From Amycolatopsis sp. NBC_01480 (GTDB taxonomy: Bacteria > Actinomycetota > Actinomycetes > Mycobacteriales > Pseudonocardiaceae): 64,000 bases of DNA. The translations under genes were made by a program, and so were the position numbers. The notes under the pieces are model-generated. The model searched no databases. It was not told the DNA's origin and saw nothing but the letters and a program-made list of their open reading frames with translations. The stretch lies in assembly GCF_036227205.1 (NCBI RefSeq), contig NZ_CP109442.1:5208001-5272000 (forward strand), in the 5' to 3' direction. This document shows, piece by piece, positions 1 to 9,617 of this stretch (the first letter of the stretch is position 1; every line of letters starts with the position of its first letter).

Positions 1-137
1 AGTCCGCCGATCTCGCCCAGTGCGATCGGTGTCACACAGACGGTCAGGAGCCCGATCGCCAGGTAGGCCGTGCTGGGGATCTTGAAGACGGCCTTGCGGC
101 CCTCGTCCACGCTCTGGTCCTGCTCTTTTCCGTCCAC
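1..137 (-). CDS. PH-domain/membrane protein, N-terminal fragment
   Basis: Left-edge fragment read leftwards; only the first 45 codons are present. The GTG at 137 opens a charged N-terminus followed by a hydrophobic run (TAYLAIGLLTVCV) that looks like a membrane segment. In mycobacteria the gene divergent from ilvB1 is the small PH-domain membrane protein CFP6, which also starts with a membrane segment, so that identity is inferred from position and hydropathy rather than from a diagnostic motif. The divergent arrangement with the ilvB promoter is seen directly. The start is not backed by a strong ribosome binding site. Confidence 0.5.
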   Translation of the reverse strand, partial: MDGKEQDQSVDEGRKAVFKIPSTAYLAIGLLTVCVTPIALGEIGG

Positions 138-231
138 GGGAGAATGGTGCACCGGCGCTCGCGCGGGCCTGCGCGGGGGTCCGCGGGGACAGTACTGGCC
201 GTCCAGCATGCGGAATCGCCGTCCCGCAGAG

Positions 232-261
232 TTGACACTCGCGCGAGGGCCGGTCTAACGT
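232..261 (+). promoter_or_regulatory. ilvB promoter
   Basis: TTGACA at 232-237 and TAACGT at 256-261 are separated by 18 bp. The expected transcript start, about 268, coincides with the GTG of the leader peptide at 269, so the leader would be translated from a leaderless RNA. The cimA promoter at 20247 has the same layout (TTGGAC, 18 bp, CATGAT, start codon 7 nt on). Confidence 0.65.
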
Positions 262-268
262 CAGCGCC

Positions 269-316
269 GTGACAACGCACACCGGCCTCGTACTTCCCAA
301 GCGCGTCGACGCTTAG
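269..316 (+). CDS. ilvB operon leader peptide
   Basis: A 15-codon ORF starting GTG 7 nt after the -10 box encodes MTTHTGLVLPKRVDA and stops at TAG 314-316. The Leu-Val-Leu run followed by another Val is what a branched-chain amino acid attenuator needs: ribosome stalling there would decide which downstream hairpin forms. Its stop lies just behind the first arm of the hairpin set at 301-378. A leader of similar size controls ilvBNC in Corynebacterium glutamicum (established). No Ile codon is present, so Leu and Val are the likely signals. Too short for ordinary gene finding; the call rests on codon content, promoter and hairpins together. Confidence 0.65.
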   Translation: MTTHTGLVLPKRVDA

Positions 317-378
317 GAAGAGTCCGCTGCGTCGACGCGCGACCCTCGTGCGACCTTATGGTCGGCGGGGGTTTTTTG
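301..378 (+). promoter_or_regulatory. ilvB transcription attenuator
   Basis: Arms 301-312 and 329-340 are perfectly complementary over 12 bp; each contains the palindrome GCGTCGACGC. They are followed by a terminator hairpin (CGACC 351-355, loop TTAT, GGTCG 360-364, with outer ACCC/GGGT pairs) running into a T-run at 372-377. Bases 338-344 can pair either with the first arm or with 360-367, giving mutually exclusive forms. The terminator lies about 80 nt before the ilvB start. Confidence 0.65.
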
Positions 379-460
379 TTGCGTGAAACCGGTTTCCGAC
401 CGGTGTACGGCCCCAGGTAAACCCGAACGAGTGACACCGAGAACCCACGAGGCAGAACCG

Positions 461-2349
461 ATGACCAGTGCCACGTCGCGCAGCGACGCGAAGCCCGGGC
501 CCAGCACGCCCGGTGTCCCAGGAGCACGTCCGAAGCCGGCGCCGCCGGCGGGAACCCCGGTAAGGGTCACGGGCGCCCAGTCGCTCGTGCGCTCGCTCGA
601 GGCGGTCGGCGCCGAGATCGTCTTCGGCATCCCCGGCGGAACGATCCTCCCCGCGTACGACCCGTTGCTCGATTCCACGAAGGTCCGCCACATCCTCGTC
701 CGGCACGAGCAGGGCGCCGGGCACGCCGCCACCGGCTACGCCCAGGCGACCGGCAAGGTCGGCGTCTGCATGGCGACGTCGGGCCCCGGCGCCACCAACC
801 TGGTCACCCCGCTGGCCGACGCGAACATGGACTCGGTCCCGATCGTCGCCATCACGGGGCAGCAGAGCCGTTCGCTGATCGGCACGGACGCGTTCCAGGA
901 AGCCGACATCTGCGGCATCACCATGCCGATCACCAAGCACAACTTCCTCGTCACCGACCCGGCGGAGATCCCGCGGGCCATCGCCGAGGCGTTCCACCTG
1001 GCGTCGACGGGCCGGCCCGGCCCGGTGCTGGTGGACATCCCCAAGGACGTGCTCCAGGAGATGACCTCGTTCTCCTGGCCCACGGAGCTGCGGTTGCCGG
1101 GTTACCGCCCGACGCTGCGGCCGCACGGCAAGCAGGTCCGCGAAGCGGCGAAGCTGATCGCGCAGGCCCACCGGCCGGTGCTGTACGTCGGCGGCGGCGT
1201 GATCAAGGCGGAGGCCTCCGAGCAGCTGCTGGAGCTGGCCGAGCTGACCGGCATCCCGGTCGCGACCACGCTGATGGCGCGCGGCGCGTTCCCGGACTCG
1301 CACCGTCAGCACGTCGGCATGCCCGGCATGCACGGCGCGGTCGCGGCCGTCGCTTCGATGCAGCGGGCCGACCTGCTGATCGCGCTCGGCGCCCGCTTCG
1401 ACGACCGCGTCACCGGGCAGCTCTCGTCGTTCGCGCCCGAGGCGAAGGTCGTCCACGCCGACATCGACCCGGCGGAGATCTCCAAGAACCGCAAGGCCGA
1501 CGTGCCGATCGTGGGCGACTGCAAGGAGATCATCGGCGAGCTGATCACCGCGGTGCAGGCCGAGTTCGACGCCGGCCACCGGCCCGACCTCGCCGACTGG
1601 TGGACGCAGGTCGAGTCGTGGCGGGCCGACTACCCGGCCGGCTACGAGTGGCCCGACGACGGCTCGCTGTCGCCGCAGTACGTCATCGAGCGGATCGGCG
1701 AGCTGGTCGGCCCGGACGCGGTGTTCGCCGCGGGCGTCGGCCAGCACCAGATGTGGGCCGCGCAGTTCATCAAGTATGAGAACCCGCGCACCTGGATCAA
1801 CTCCGGCGGCCTCGGCACCATGGGCTACGCCGTCCCGGCCGCGATGGGCGCGCAGTTCGGCCTGCCCGGCACGCCGGTGTGGGCGATCGACGGCGACGGC
1901 TGTTTCCAGATGACCAACCAGGAACTGGCCACCTGCGCCATCGAGGGCGCGCCGATCAAGGTGGCCGTGATCAACAACGGCAACCTCGGCATGGTCCGGC
2001 AGTGGCAGAACCTGTTCTATTCCGAGCGGTACTCGAACACCGACCTCGGCACGCACAAGCACCGCATCCCGGACTTCACGCTGCTGGCCGAGGCGCTCGG
2101 CTGCGCCGGCCTGCGCTGCGAGGCCAAGGAGGACGTCGACGCCACCATCCGCCGCGCGATGGAGATCAACGACCGTCCCGTCGTGATCGACTTCGTCGTG
2201 GGGAAGGATGCCCAGGTGTGGCCGATGGTGGCCGCGGGCACCGGGAACGACGAGATCATGTCGGTCCGCGGGATCCGGCCGCTGTTCGACGACGACGACG
2301 TTTCGCAGGAAGTGGCCGAGGCCGCCACCGCCGCGGAAGGAGAAGACCG

Positions 2350-2353
<4 letters not shown>
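461..2353 (+). CDS. ilvB: Acetolactate synthase, large (catalytic) subunit
   Basis: 630-residue ThDP enzyme making acetolactate or acetohydroxybutyrate, the first common step of Val/Leu/Ile synthesis. Visible marks: [15 protein letters not shown] near the N-terminus, the catalytic Glu in [10 protein letters not shown] (E83), and the ThDP/Mg motif with GDG (478-480) and NN (505-506) in the C-terminal third. The length fits the family apart from a Pro/Ala-rich N-terminal leader of about 35 residues. ATG at 461 is chosen because an upstream in-frame start at 383 would lie directly behind the attenuator terminator and add unconserved sequence. The stop overlaps the ilvN start (ATGA), so the two subunits are translationally coupled. 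Expression is expected to follow the upstream attenuator. Confidence 0.97.
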
Positions 2354-3937
<1,584 letters not shown>

Positions 3938-3992
3938 CGTTTCACGGCGGTCCCGGCCCCGCGGCGGTTCCGATCGCCGGGGTCCCGGTCGC

Positions 3993-4030
3993 GAACGGCC
4001 CCCTCGCCCGGCCGGGTGAGGGGGCCGTTC
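3993..4030 (+). terminator. ilvBNC terminator hairpin
   Basis: GAACGGCCCCCTC (3993-4005) and its perfect complement (4018-4030) form a 13-bp stem with a 12-nt loop. There is no T-run, as is common for actinobacterial stop hairpins. The stem ends GAACGGCCC/GGGCCGTTC resemble the hairpins at 22067-22110 and 22400-22460. Confidence 0.55.
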
Positions 4031-4085
4031 GGCGTCCGCGTGGCCGTCCCTTGTGGCCGGTGACCGGGTGGTTACCCTTGCGCTC

Positions 4086-4361
4086 ATGAGTGATCAGCCG
4101 GTCGATGACAAGGCGCACATCCGGCACGAGCTGGACCTGACCGCCGCCGAGTGGATCCCGGGCGAGCAGGAAGGCGTCACGCTCGAGAACCGCCTCGAAG
4201 TCGCCTTCGTGCCGCACACCGATGGCGTCACCTATGTGGCCTTGAGGCACTCGATCGAGCCGGACGGGCTCAAGATGGTGTTCACGCCTTCGGAATGGGA
4301 CGCGTTCGTGAAGGGCGTCGAGGACGGCGAGTTCGACCTGCCTGGGGATCTCCCGAAATAG
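4086..4361 (+). CDS. DUF397-type small protein
   Basis: 91 residues. The sequence VTYVALRHSIEPDGLKMVFT followed by PSEWDAFVKGVEDGEFD has the shape of DUF397 proteins of actinomycetes (VAVRDS...PDG...L.FTPAEW.AF..GVK.GEFD), often found beside XRE-type regulators, though none is adjacent here. The N-terminal half (acidic, ELDLTAAEWIPGE) is less conserved. A TACCCT hexamer at about 4073 followed by the ATG suggests a leaderless transcript. Function unknown; the family is thought to act with regulators of development, but nothing in this locus demonstrates that. Confidence 0.7.
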   Translation: MSDQPVDDKAHIRHELDLTAAEWIPGEQEGVTLENRLEVAFVPHTDGVTYVALRHSIEPDGLKMVFTPSEWDAFVKGVEDGEFDLPGDLPK

Positions 4362-4386
4362 CCGCTGACCGGGGGATCTCCGGTAG

Positions 4387-4403
4387 TCGCCACTGATCGG
4401 CGA
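4387..4403. repeat. Short palindromic element (17 bp)
   Basis: TCGCCACTGATCGGCGA, arms TCGCC/GGCGA. The identical 17-mer recurs at 56394-56410, and close variants form the arrays at 23.5-24.0 kb and 54.3-54.9 kb. The rest of 4362-4558 is GC-rich sequence with short degenerate repeats (TGGTCAGGC) and no gene. Confidence 0.6.
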
Positions 4404-4558
4404 CGCGGTTGCCGCCCCGGGCGGCGTCGGCTGCGTCGCCGGGCCGCGGCGTGGTCAGGCCGCGTGGACCGGCTGCGTGGGCTGGCTGCATGGCCAGGCC
4501 GGGTGTTGCGGTCGTGTGGTCAGGCTGCGTGTTCGGGATGGATGGTCAGACCATCTGG

Positions 4559-5461
4559 TCAGGCCGTCTGGTCGCCCAGGCTCGCGAACAGTTCCGGCAG
4601 CCGTCCGGCGGTCGCGGCCAGCCCGAGGTGATCGCCGTAGTCGCGGGACTCGACGATCAGGCCGTCGCGGACCCGCACTACGAAGATGTTGTTGATGCGC
4701 AACGGTTTCCCGCCGAGTTCACCCTCATAGGCGAACTCGCCGATGATCACCTCCGGATCCGTTGACTGGTACGTCACGAGGTCGGTCGCCTGCATCCGGA
4801 TCCCCAGCTCGCCGGCCGAGGCGAAGTGGGCCCGCAGGTCGTCGCGGGTTTTCAGGAGCGGGGCGTTCGGCAGGAACGGGTGGCGGACGTCGGTCTGCTC
4901 GGCGTAGAGGTCCGGGAGCTCGGCCCAGCTGGCGTCCGAGACGCCGAAACAGAGCCGTTGGAACACGCCGAGCGGGCTCTTGCGGTCGGCCAGTTCGGCG
5001 GGCCGGGGCGCGACAGGCCCCCGAACGTGTGCCGGTGCCTGCGCGTACGCGTCCACGACCGGTTCGATGCTGCCCCGGACGGCGGCCAGCTTGAGGTAGT
5101 CGTGGTAGTCGTGGCTGCGCACGATCAGCCCGTCGCGCGCGCGGATCACCAGGATGTTGGCGTTCTCGATGGTCCGCCCGGTTTTCAGCGACTCCACCGT
5201 GTTCTGGTATTCGGCGACGATCACCTCGGGAGCTGTCGTCTCGTGGACGACCACGTCGTGGGCCACCAGGCGCATCGTCGCCCCGATCCGACCGGTGAGC
5301 AGTTCGTGGATGGCTTGGCGCCCCTCCAGCTGCCGGGGCCGCGGCGGTGTCGTCGGATGCACGAGCACGGCGTCCTCGGCGTACAACGGCGAAAGCTCGT
5401 CGTAGCGGCCCTCGGCCAGGCCCTCGGTAAGCCGATGGAACAGGTCAGTCGGTGTGGTCAC
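4559..5461 (-). CDS. Tandem SnoaL-like (NTF2 fold) protein
   Basis: 300 residues made of two consecutive SnoaL-like domains (about 1-140 and 155-295). Both contain the same pattern: LY.E/AE.A..HP near the front, a VVHETTAPEVIVAEYQ or YQSTDPEVIIGEF strand, and a VRDGLIV.S.DY end. Such folds occur in polyketide cyclases, limonene-epoxide-hydrolase-like enzymes and binding proteins, so no reaction can be assigned. The GTG at 5461 is chosen because GAGGACTTC just precedes it and the domain starts there; a longer reading would run through the palindrome at 5486-5534, which probably controls this gene. The duplicated domain suggests an intramolecular dimer. Confidence 0.75.
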   Translation of the reverse strand: MTTPTDLFHRLTEGLAEGRYDELSPLYAEDAVLVHPTTPPRPRQLEGRQAIHELLTGRIGATMRLVAHDVVVHETTAPEVIVAEYQNTVESLKTGRTIENANILVIRARDGLIVRSHDYHDYLKLAAVRGSIEPVVDAYAQAPAHVRGPVAPRPAELADRKSPLGVFQRLCFGVSDASWAELPDLYAEQTDVRHPFLPNAPLLKTRDDLRAHFASAGELGIRMQATDLVTYQSTDPEVIIGEFAYEGELGGKPLRINNIFVVRVRDGLIVESRDYGDHLGLAATAGRLPELFASLGDQTA

Positions 5462-5485
5462 GAAGTCCTCCAGCAGGCAATGAAA

Positions 5486-5534
5486 CGGAGTCGATAGTCC
5501 GTATGGTCCTCGACGATACGGACTACAGACTCCG
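5486..5534. promoter_or_regulatory. Long palindrome, probable operator
   Basis: TAGTCCGTAT (5495-5504) and ATACGGACTA (5516-5525) are perfect complements around 11 nt. A second, outer pair GGAGTC (5487-5492) and GACTCC (5528-5533) continues the symmetry after a matching 2-nt gap on each side. It lies 25 bp upstream of the SnoaL-type gene start and behind the stop of the ankyrin gene. A regulator dimer-of-dimers site is more likely than a terminator, since there is no T-run. Confidence 0.5.
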
Positions 5535-5581
5535 CTTGTCCACTGGCTGCCCACGTCGGCCAGGGTTTGGCCGCTGGGCGG

Positions 5582-6946
5582 CTACGCCTCGGGCACGTGC
5601 TCCGGATCGGCCAGCCGTTGCAGCAGGGCCCGGGCTTCCGGCTGGTCACAGGCCTCGGCCCAGCCTTCGGGGGTGCTGTTCCACTGGCTGTCGCGGACGG
5701 TGAGGTCGGCGCCGGCCGTGACGAGTGTGGTGATGATGTCCAGCCGGCCGCCCTCCGCGGCGAGGTGCAGTGCCGTGATTCCGACGCCGTGCTCGGGACC
5801 GCCGAACGTGCCCACGCGGTTAACGTCGGCGCCCAGTTCGAGCAGCGTCCGCACGGCGACGAGCCGGTGCCGGGCGACGGCCCACGTCAGGGCGGTGCCG
5901 CGGTAGACGTCGGCGTCCAGGTCCGCGCCGCGGGCGGCGAGCGTCCGGATCGCGTCCACGCGGTTGTTGCGCGCGGCCCAGCTGAGGGCTTCGTCGCGGA
6001 TCTCGGCCGGGTCGTCCGTGGGCTGCCAGAACGGGAAACCGCTGTGCGGGCGGTAGAACTGACGGTGCTCGCCCGCGCCCGGCGCGAGTGTCCCGTTCGG
6101 ACGGAGGAGTTCGTCCAGCAGCGTGAGATCGCCGAGGCCGGCGGCGACCCGGAGGTTGCGAGGGGACCGGTCGCGCGCCGCCAGTTTTTCGGCCACCGCC
6201 CGGTTTCCCCAGAACAGCGCGACGATCAGGGGCGTCCCGCCGTCTCCTCGCGCGGAGACGTCCAGTGGCGCGCCGGCGTCGAGCAGCATCTCGGCGAGTA
6301 GCGGTTGCTTGCTGTACGCGGCCTGGTGCAGCGGCGTCCAGCCGTGCGCGTTGGCGCGCGACGGGTCGGCGCCGCGGTCGAGGAGCACGCGCGTGAGCCG
6401 TTCGTCGCCGGTGGCGCCGGCCATGCCGAGCAGGTCGTTGCCGTTGGTGCCGCGGGCGTGGACCAGCTGCGGGAACACGTCGAGCATCGCCGTCAGCCCG
6501 TTGACGTCACCCGCCTCGACCAGCCGGTACGCGCGGGCGAAGGGTTCGCCGTTTTCCGGCAACACCGCGACGTGCTCGCGCAACGCCCGCCACGAGCCGA
6601 AACCGTGCTCCCTCGCGACGACTGCCCGGGCGCCGTCGCGGGTGAGGGCCTGACCGTGGCGTTCGAACGCCACCTGCGCGCCGGTCGTGCCGTCCTCGGC
6701 GGACGCGAGCAGCCCGAGCGCGCGGTCGGCGTAGTAGCCGACGTCGGCGTGATAGGCGTGCTGCAGGTCTGGCCCGTTTTCGGCGACGCGTCGAACGTAC
6801 GCCTGAAGCTTCGGCCAGCTCGGGAAACCGTGCTCGCGCGCGATGCGGAACTGCGCTTCGGACAGCTTCACGGCTTCGGCGCGCGCGAGTTCTTTCGCGC
6901 GTTTGCGCAACTGCTCCAGGCTGGGATTGGCGGGCAGCGTGCCCAT
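5582..6946 (-). CDS. Ankyrin-repeat protein
   Basis: 454 residues. The N-terminus (LPANPSLEQLRKRAKELARA) is a helix found in many bacterial ankyrin proteins. It is followed by a helical region with repeated RA/REHGF.SW segments, then ankyrin repeats from about residue 150 to the end (for example HGWTPLHQAAYSKQPLLAEM, GITALHLAAEGGRLDIITTL). No signal peptide or catalytic motif is seen. ATG at 6946 has a good AAGGAGG site. Ankyrin stacks bind proteins; the partner is unknown. It may be co-transcribed with the downstream SnoaL-like gene, although the 120-bp gap carries the palindrome, suggesting separate control. Confidence 0.8.
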   Translation of the reverse strand: MGTLPANPSLEQLRKRAKELARAEAVKLSEAQFRIAREHGFPSWPKLQAYVRRVAENGPDLQHAYHADVGYYADRALGLLASAEDGTTGAQVAFERHGQALTRDGARAVVAREHGFGSWRALREHVAVLPENGEPFARAYRLVEAGDVNGLTAMLDVFPQLVHARGTNGNDLLGMAGATGDERLTRVLLDRGADPSRANAHGWTPLHQAAYSKQPLLAEMLLDAGAPLDVSARGDGGTPLIVALFWGNRAVAEKLAARDRSPRNLRVAAGLGDLTLLDELLRPNGTLAPGAGEHRQFYRPHSGFPFWQPTDDPAEIRDEALSWAARNNRVDAIRTLAARGADLDADVYRGTALTWAVARHRLVAVRTLLELGADVNRVGTFGGPEHGVGITALHLAAEGGRLDIITTLVTAGADLTVRDSQWNSTPEGWAEACDQPEARALLQRLADPEHVPEA

Positions 6947-7109
6947 GGTGCCTCCTTCCCTCGTCGCCCGTGGTCCGCCGGCACCGGGCAGGAAAGAAGG
7001 TGCGGAACAGGTGGTGCGGTGGAACGGGGGTGGGCTCGGCCCTTTCCGCGGACGGGACGCGGCCCTCACCGCGTCCCGCCACCCTACCGCGGGGGCCCGC
7101 GCTCGCCGC

Positions 7110-7937
7110 TCAGACGAGCAAGGCGGCGAGGTCGCGATAGGACCGCTGGTTCCGCGCCAGGACCTGGACGCAGACGTGGTCGGCGCCCGCGTCGAGGTGG
7201 GCCCGGATCCGGTCGGCGACCTGCTGTTCGCCGCGGAAGGCGACCAGCGCGTCGACGAGCCGGTCACTGCCGCCGCCGGTCAGGTCGTCGTCGGTGAAAC
7301 CGAGCCGGCGGAGGTTCGACCGGTGATGCGGGGCGAGCTTCACGTACGTGCCGACGTGCTCCCGCGCCACCGCACGCGCCGTCTCGACGTCGCCGTCCAA
7401 CACCACCGCCTGCTCGACAGCGAGGTACGCGCTTTTGCCGAGCCGTTCCCGGGCCAGCGCCGTGTGCTCCGGAGGGACGAAGTACGGGTGCGCCCCGTCG
7501 GCCTGCTCAGCCGCCAGTTCCAGCACCTTCGGGCCGAGCGCCGCGAGCACTCGGCGTGGCCGCGGCGTGGGCGGCGGCAGTCCGGGCAGCTCGGCCTGGT
7601 CCATGCCGGCCAGGTATTCGCGGATCGCCGCGAGCGGCTGCTGGCCGGGGAAGTGCCCGCCGAGGCCGACGACGAACCGGCCGGGATACGCCTCGCCGAG
7701 CGCCCGCGTCGCGGCCTCCGCCGTGATCGGCGCCCGCCGGTCGAACCGCGCGATCCCGGTCGCCACGGTCAGCTTCGCCGTGGCCGCCAGGATCAGCGCC
7801 GCCTGCGTGAACGCGTCCCGCCCGCCGTACTCGCCGAACCAGAGCGCGTCGAAGCCCAGCTCCTCCACCTCGGCGGCGGTTTCGCGCACGGCGCCGATCG
7901 GGACGCCGTCGAAGAACTGCCAGATTCCCACGCTCAT
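7110..7937 (-). CDS. LLM-class F420-dependent oxidoreductase
   Basis: 275-residue luciferase-like (TIM-barrel) protein. FDALWFGEYGGRDAFTQAALILAAT near residue 30 and GRFVVGLGGHFPGQ near 95 match actinobacterial LLM proteins that use F420 or FMN. The C-terminus (DRIRAHLDAGADHVCVQVLA) is the conserved closing strand. It overlaps the preceding LLM gene by 4 bp (ATGA), so the two are an operon and probably arose by tandem duplication. Substrate unknown. F420 use is plausible because the F420 biosynthesis gene cofC is in the same window. The divergent TetR gene is the likely regulator. Confidence 0.82.
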   Translation of the reverse strand: MSVGIWQFFDGVPIGAVRETAAEVEELGFDALWFGEYGGRDAFTQAALILAATAKLTVATGIARFDRRAPITAEAATRALGEAYPGRFVVGLGGHFPGQQPLAAIREYLAGMDQAELPGLPPPTPRPRRVLAALGPKVLELAAEQADGAHPYFVPPEHTALARERLGKSAYLAVEQAVVLDGDVETARAVAREHVGTYVKLAPHHRSNLRRLGFTDDDLTGGGSDRLVDALVAFRGEQQVADRIRAHLDAGADHVCVQVLARNQRSYRDLAALLV

Positions 7938-8842
7938 CGCGTCACCTCGGCCAACGCCGGGGCCAGCTCCGCCAGATCGTCCACAATGGATTCGAACGGG
8001 CCGCCGGACGGGGTGACGAGCACGTGGTCCGCGCCGGCGTCGAGGAGTTCGCCCAGCCGTTTCGCGATCGTCTTCGCGTCGCCCCAGATGAGGTAGTCGT
8101 CGACGAAGCGGTCGCTGGGGCCGTTGATGTCGGCGTCGGTGAAGCCGAGCCGTTTCCAGCCCGCGATATACGCCTTGACGTTGTGTTCGTGCGAAAGCGC
8201 CACACTGCGGCGGACGCTCGCCCTGGCTTCCTCGCGGCTGCCGAGCAGCACCGTCTGCTGCGGGATCAGCAACTTGTCCGGCCCGAGGATTTCCCGCGCG
8301 TACGGCGTGTGCCCGATCGGCTGGGCGAACGGGTGCGCGCCGTCGGCGTGGTCGCGGGCCAGTGCCAGCATCTTGGGCCCGACGGCGGCCAGCACCCGGG
8401 GAAACGCCACCGGGGAAGGGTTTTCCGCCGCTATGGCGTCCATTTCGGACAGATAGTCCCGCATCCGGTCCAGTGGCCGGTACCGCTCGCCGAACTTCGC
8501 GGCCTGGAACGCGTGCCCGGCGCCGATGCCGAGCACGAACCGGCCGGGGTGCGCCCGGGCGAGCGTCGCCCCGCCCTTTTCGGCGGTCCGCCCCGGCCGC
8601 GACCAGATGTTGGCGATGCCGGTGCCGAGCACGACGTCCGGCACCGAGGCGAGCAGGTCGCCGAAGTGCGCGAACACCTCGCGCGTGCCGGGTCCCTCGC
8701 CGCTCCAGACCGAGCGGTAGCCGAGCGCGGCCAGCCGCCGGGTGGCCGCGCGTTCGACGTCCGGCGGTGGGGCCAGCGGCGCGCTCGGCAACCACGCGCC
8801 GATCGCGCCGAGCCGGGCCCGGGTGTCTTCGAGCAGGGTCAT
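7934..8842 (-). CDS. LLM-class F420-dependent oxidoreductase
   Basis: 302 residues, same family as its downstream neighbour and about 30% longer at the N-terminus. Marks: LGYRSVWSGEGPGTREVFAHF, GRFVLGIGAGHAFQAAKFGE and the C-terminal RLGELLDAGADHVLVTPSGG. ATG at 8842 follows GGAGGGAACGAG, a strong site. First gene of a two-gene operon facing a TetR regulator; two palindromic sites lie in the 86-bp intergenic region. Oxidation or reduction of a small hydrophobic molecule is the family theme; the substrate cannot be read from sequence. Confidence 0.82.
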   Translation of the reverse strand: MTLLEDTRARLGAIGAWLPSAPLAPPPDVERAATRRLAALGYRSVWSGEGPGTREVFAHFGDLLASVPDVVLGTGIANIWSRPGRTAEKGGATLARAHPGRFVLGIGAGHAFQAAKFGERYRPLDRMRDYLSEMDAIAAENPSPVAFPRVLAAVGPKMLALARDHADGAHPFAQPIGHTPYAREILGPDKLLIPQQTVLLGSREEARASVRRSVALSHEHNVKAYIAGWKRLGFTDADINGPSDRFVDDYLIWGDAKTIAKRLGELLDAGADHVLVTPSGGPFESIVDDLAELAPALAEVTR

Positions 8843-8860
8843 CTCGTTCCCTCCAGTAAT

Positions 8861-8899
8861 CCGAGGCTGCCTCCGGTTAACATACGGAGGATGCCTCCG
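8861..8899. promoter_or_regulatory. Tandem TetR operators
   Basis: CCGAGGCTGCCTCCGG (8861-8876) and CGGAGGATGCCTCCG (8885-8899) are two near-identical palindromes 8 bp apart, separated by GTTAACAT, which could serve as a -10 box. They lie in the divergent region between the LLM operon and the TetR gene, the expected place for auto- and target repression. Confidence 0.65.
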
Positions 8900-8928
8900 A
8901 ATATCCACCGAGTAGCATTGGCCGGGCG

Positions 8929-9492
8929 ATGACCGAAGTGAAACCGATGCGCGCGGACGCCCGCCGCAACTACGAGCGCCTCCTCGAGGAGGCGCAGCGA
9001 GCGTTCACCGAACACGGCGTCGACGCGTCGCTGGAGGACATCGCCCGCCGCGCCGGCGTCGGCATCGGCACGCTGTACCGGCATTTCCCGACCCGGGAAG
9101 CGCTGCTCGAGACGCTCCTGCGGGCCCGGTTCGACGGCCAGGCCGAGCGGGCGCGCGTGCTGCTCACCCACGACGAGCCGCTGAACGCCCTGCGCGACTG
9201 GCTGGTGGGCCTCGGCGACGCCACCGGCACGTTCCGCGGCTTGGTGGAGCTGACCGCCGACGCGCTCAATGACGAATCGTCGCGGCTGTACGCGTCCTGT
9301 CACGCGATGCGGGAAGCCGGTTCCCACCTAGTGGAACGCGCGAAGCAAGCCGGCGAACTCCGCGCGGACGTCACGCCGAACGAGCTGCTTTTGCTGGTGC
9401 ACGCGGCATCCTGGGCCGGAGCGCACGTGCCGGGCGGTGAGGGCATGCAACGCTTGCTGACTCTTGTTTTCGAAGGATTGCGGCCGAGTTAA
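8929..9492 (+). CDS. TetR-family transcriptional regulator
   Basis: 187 residues. The N-terminal helix-turn-helix (SLEDIARRAGVGIGTLYRHF, about residues 38-57) is classic TetR; the C-terminal ligand domain is of the SbtR-like type (LDEP.NALRDWL..., EL..DVTPNELLLLVHA). Divergent from two LLM oxidoreductases with two palindromes in between, so it most likely represses them and itself. The ligand is unknown. An internal ATG at residue 7 is an alternative start. Confidence 0.9.
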   Translation: MTEVKPMRADARRNYERLLEEAQRAFTEHGVDASLEDIARRAGVGIGTLYRHFPTREALLETLLRARFDGQAERARVLLTHDEPLNALRDWLVGLGDATGTFRGLVELTADALNDESSRLYASCHAMREAGSHLVERAKQAGELRADVTPNELLLLVHAASWAGAHVPGGEGMQRLLTLVFEGLRPS

Positions 9493-9617
9493 CACCGTGA
9501 GAAGCCAGGGGGGCGGTCAGCGGGTTAAACTCCGCCCTGACCGGGGCACAACGACGTGCTGACACCGTTTGTCGACCCAAGCGTCCTGGAATGTGACCAG
9601 ATAGTGGGAGCTGCATC

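Noticed and set aside
383..460. Upstream start for ilvB at 383
   Set aside because: It is directly behind the attenuator T-run without a ribosome site and adds unconserved residues.
356..2062. 568-codon antisense ORF over ilvB
   Set aside because: High-GC third positions leave antisense frames open; the product is Arg/His/Gly-rich with no family resemblance, while ilvB on the other strand is fully conserved.
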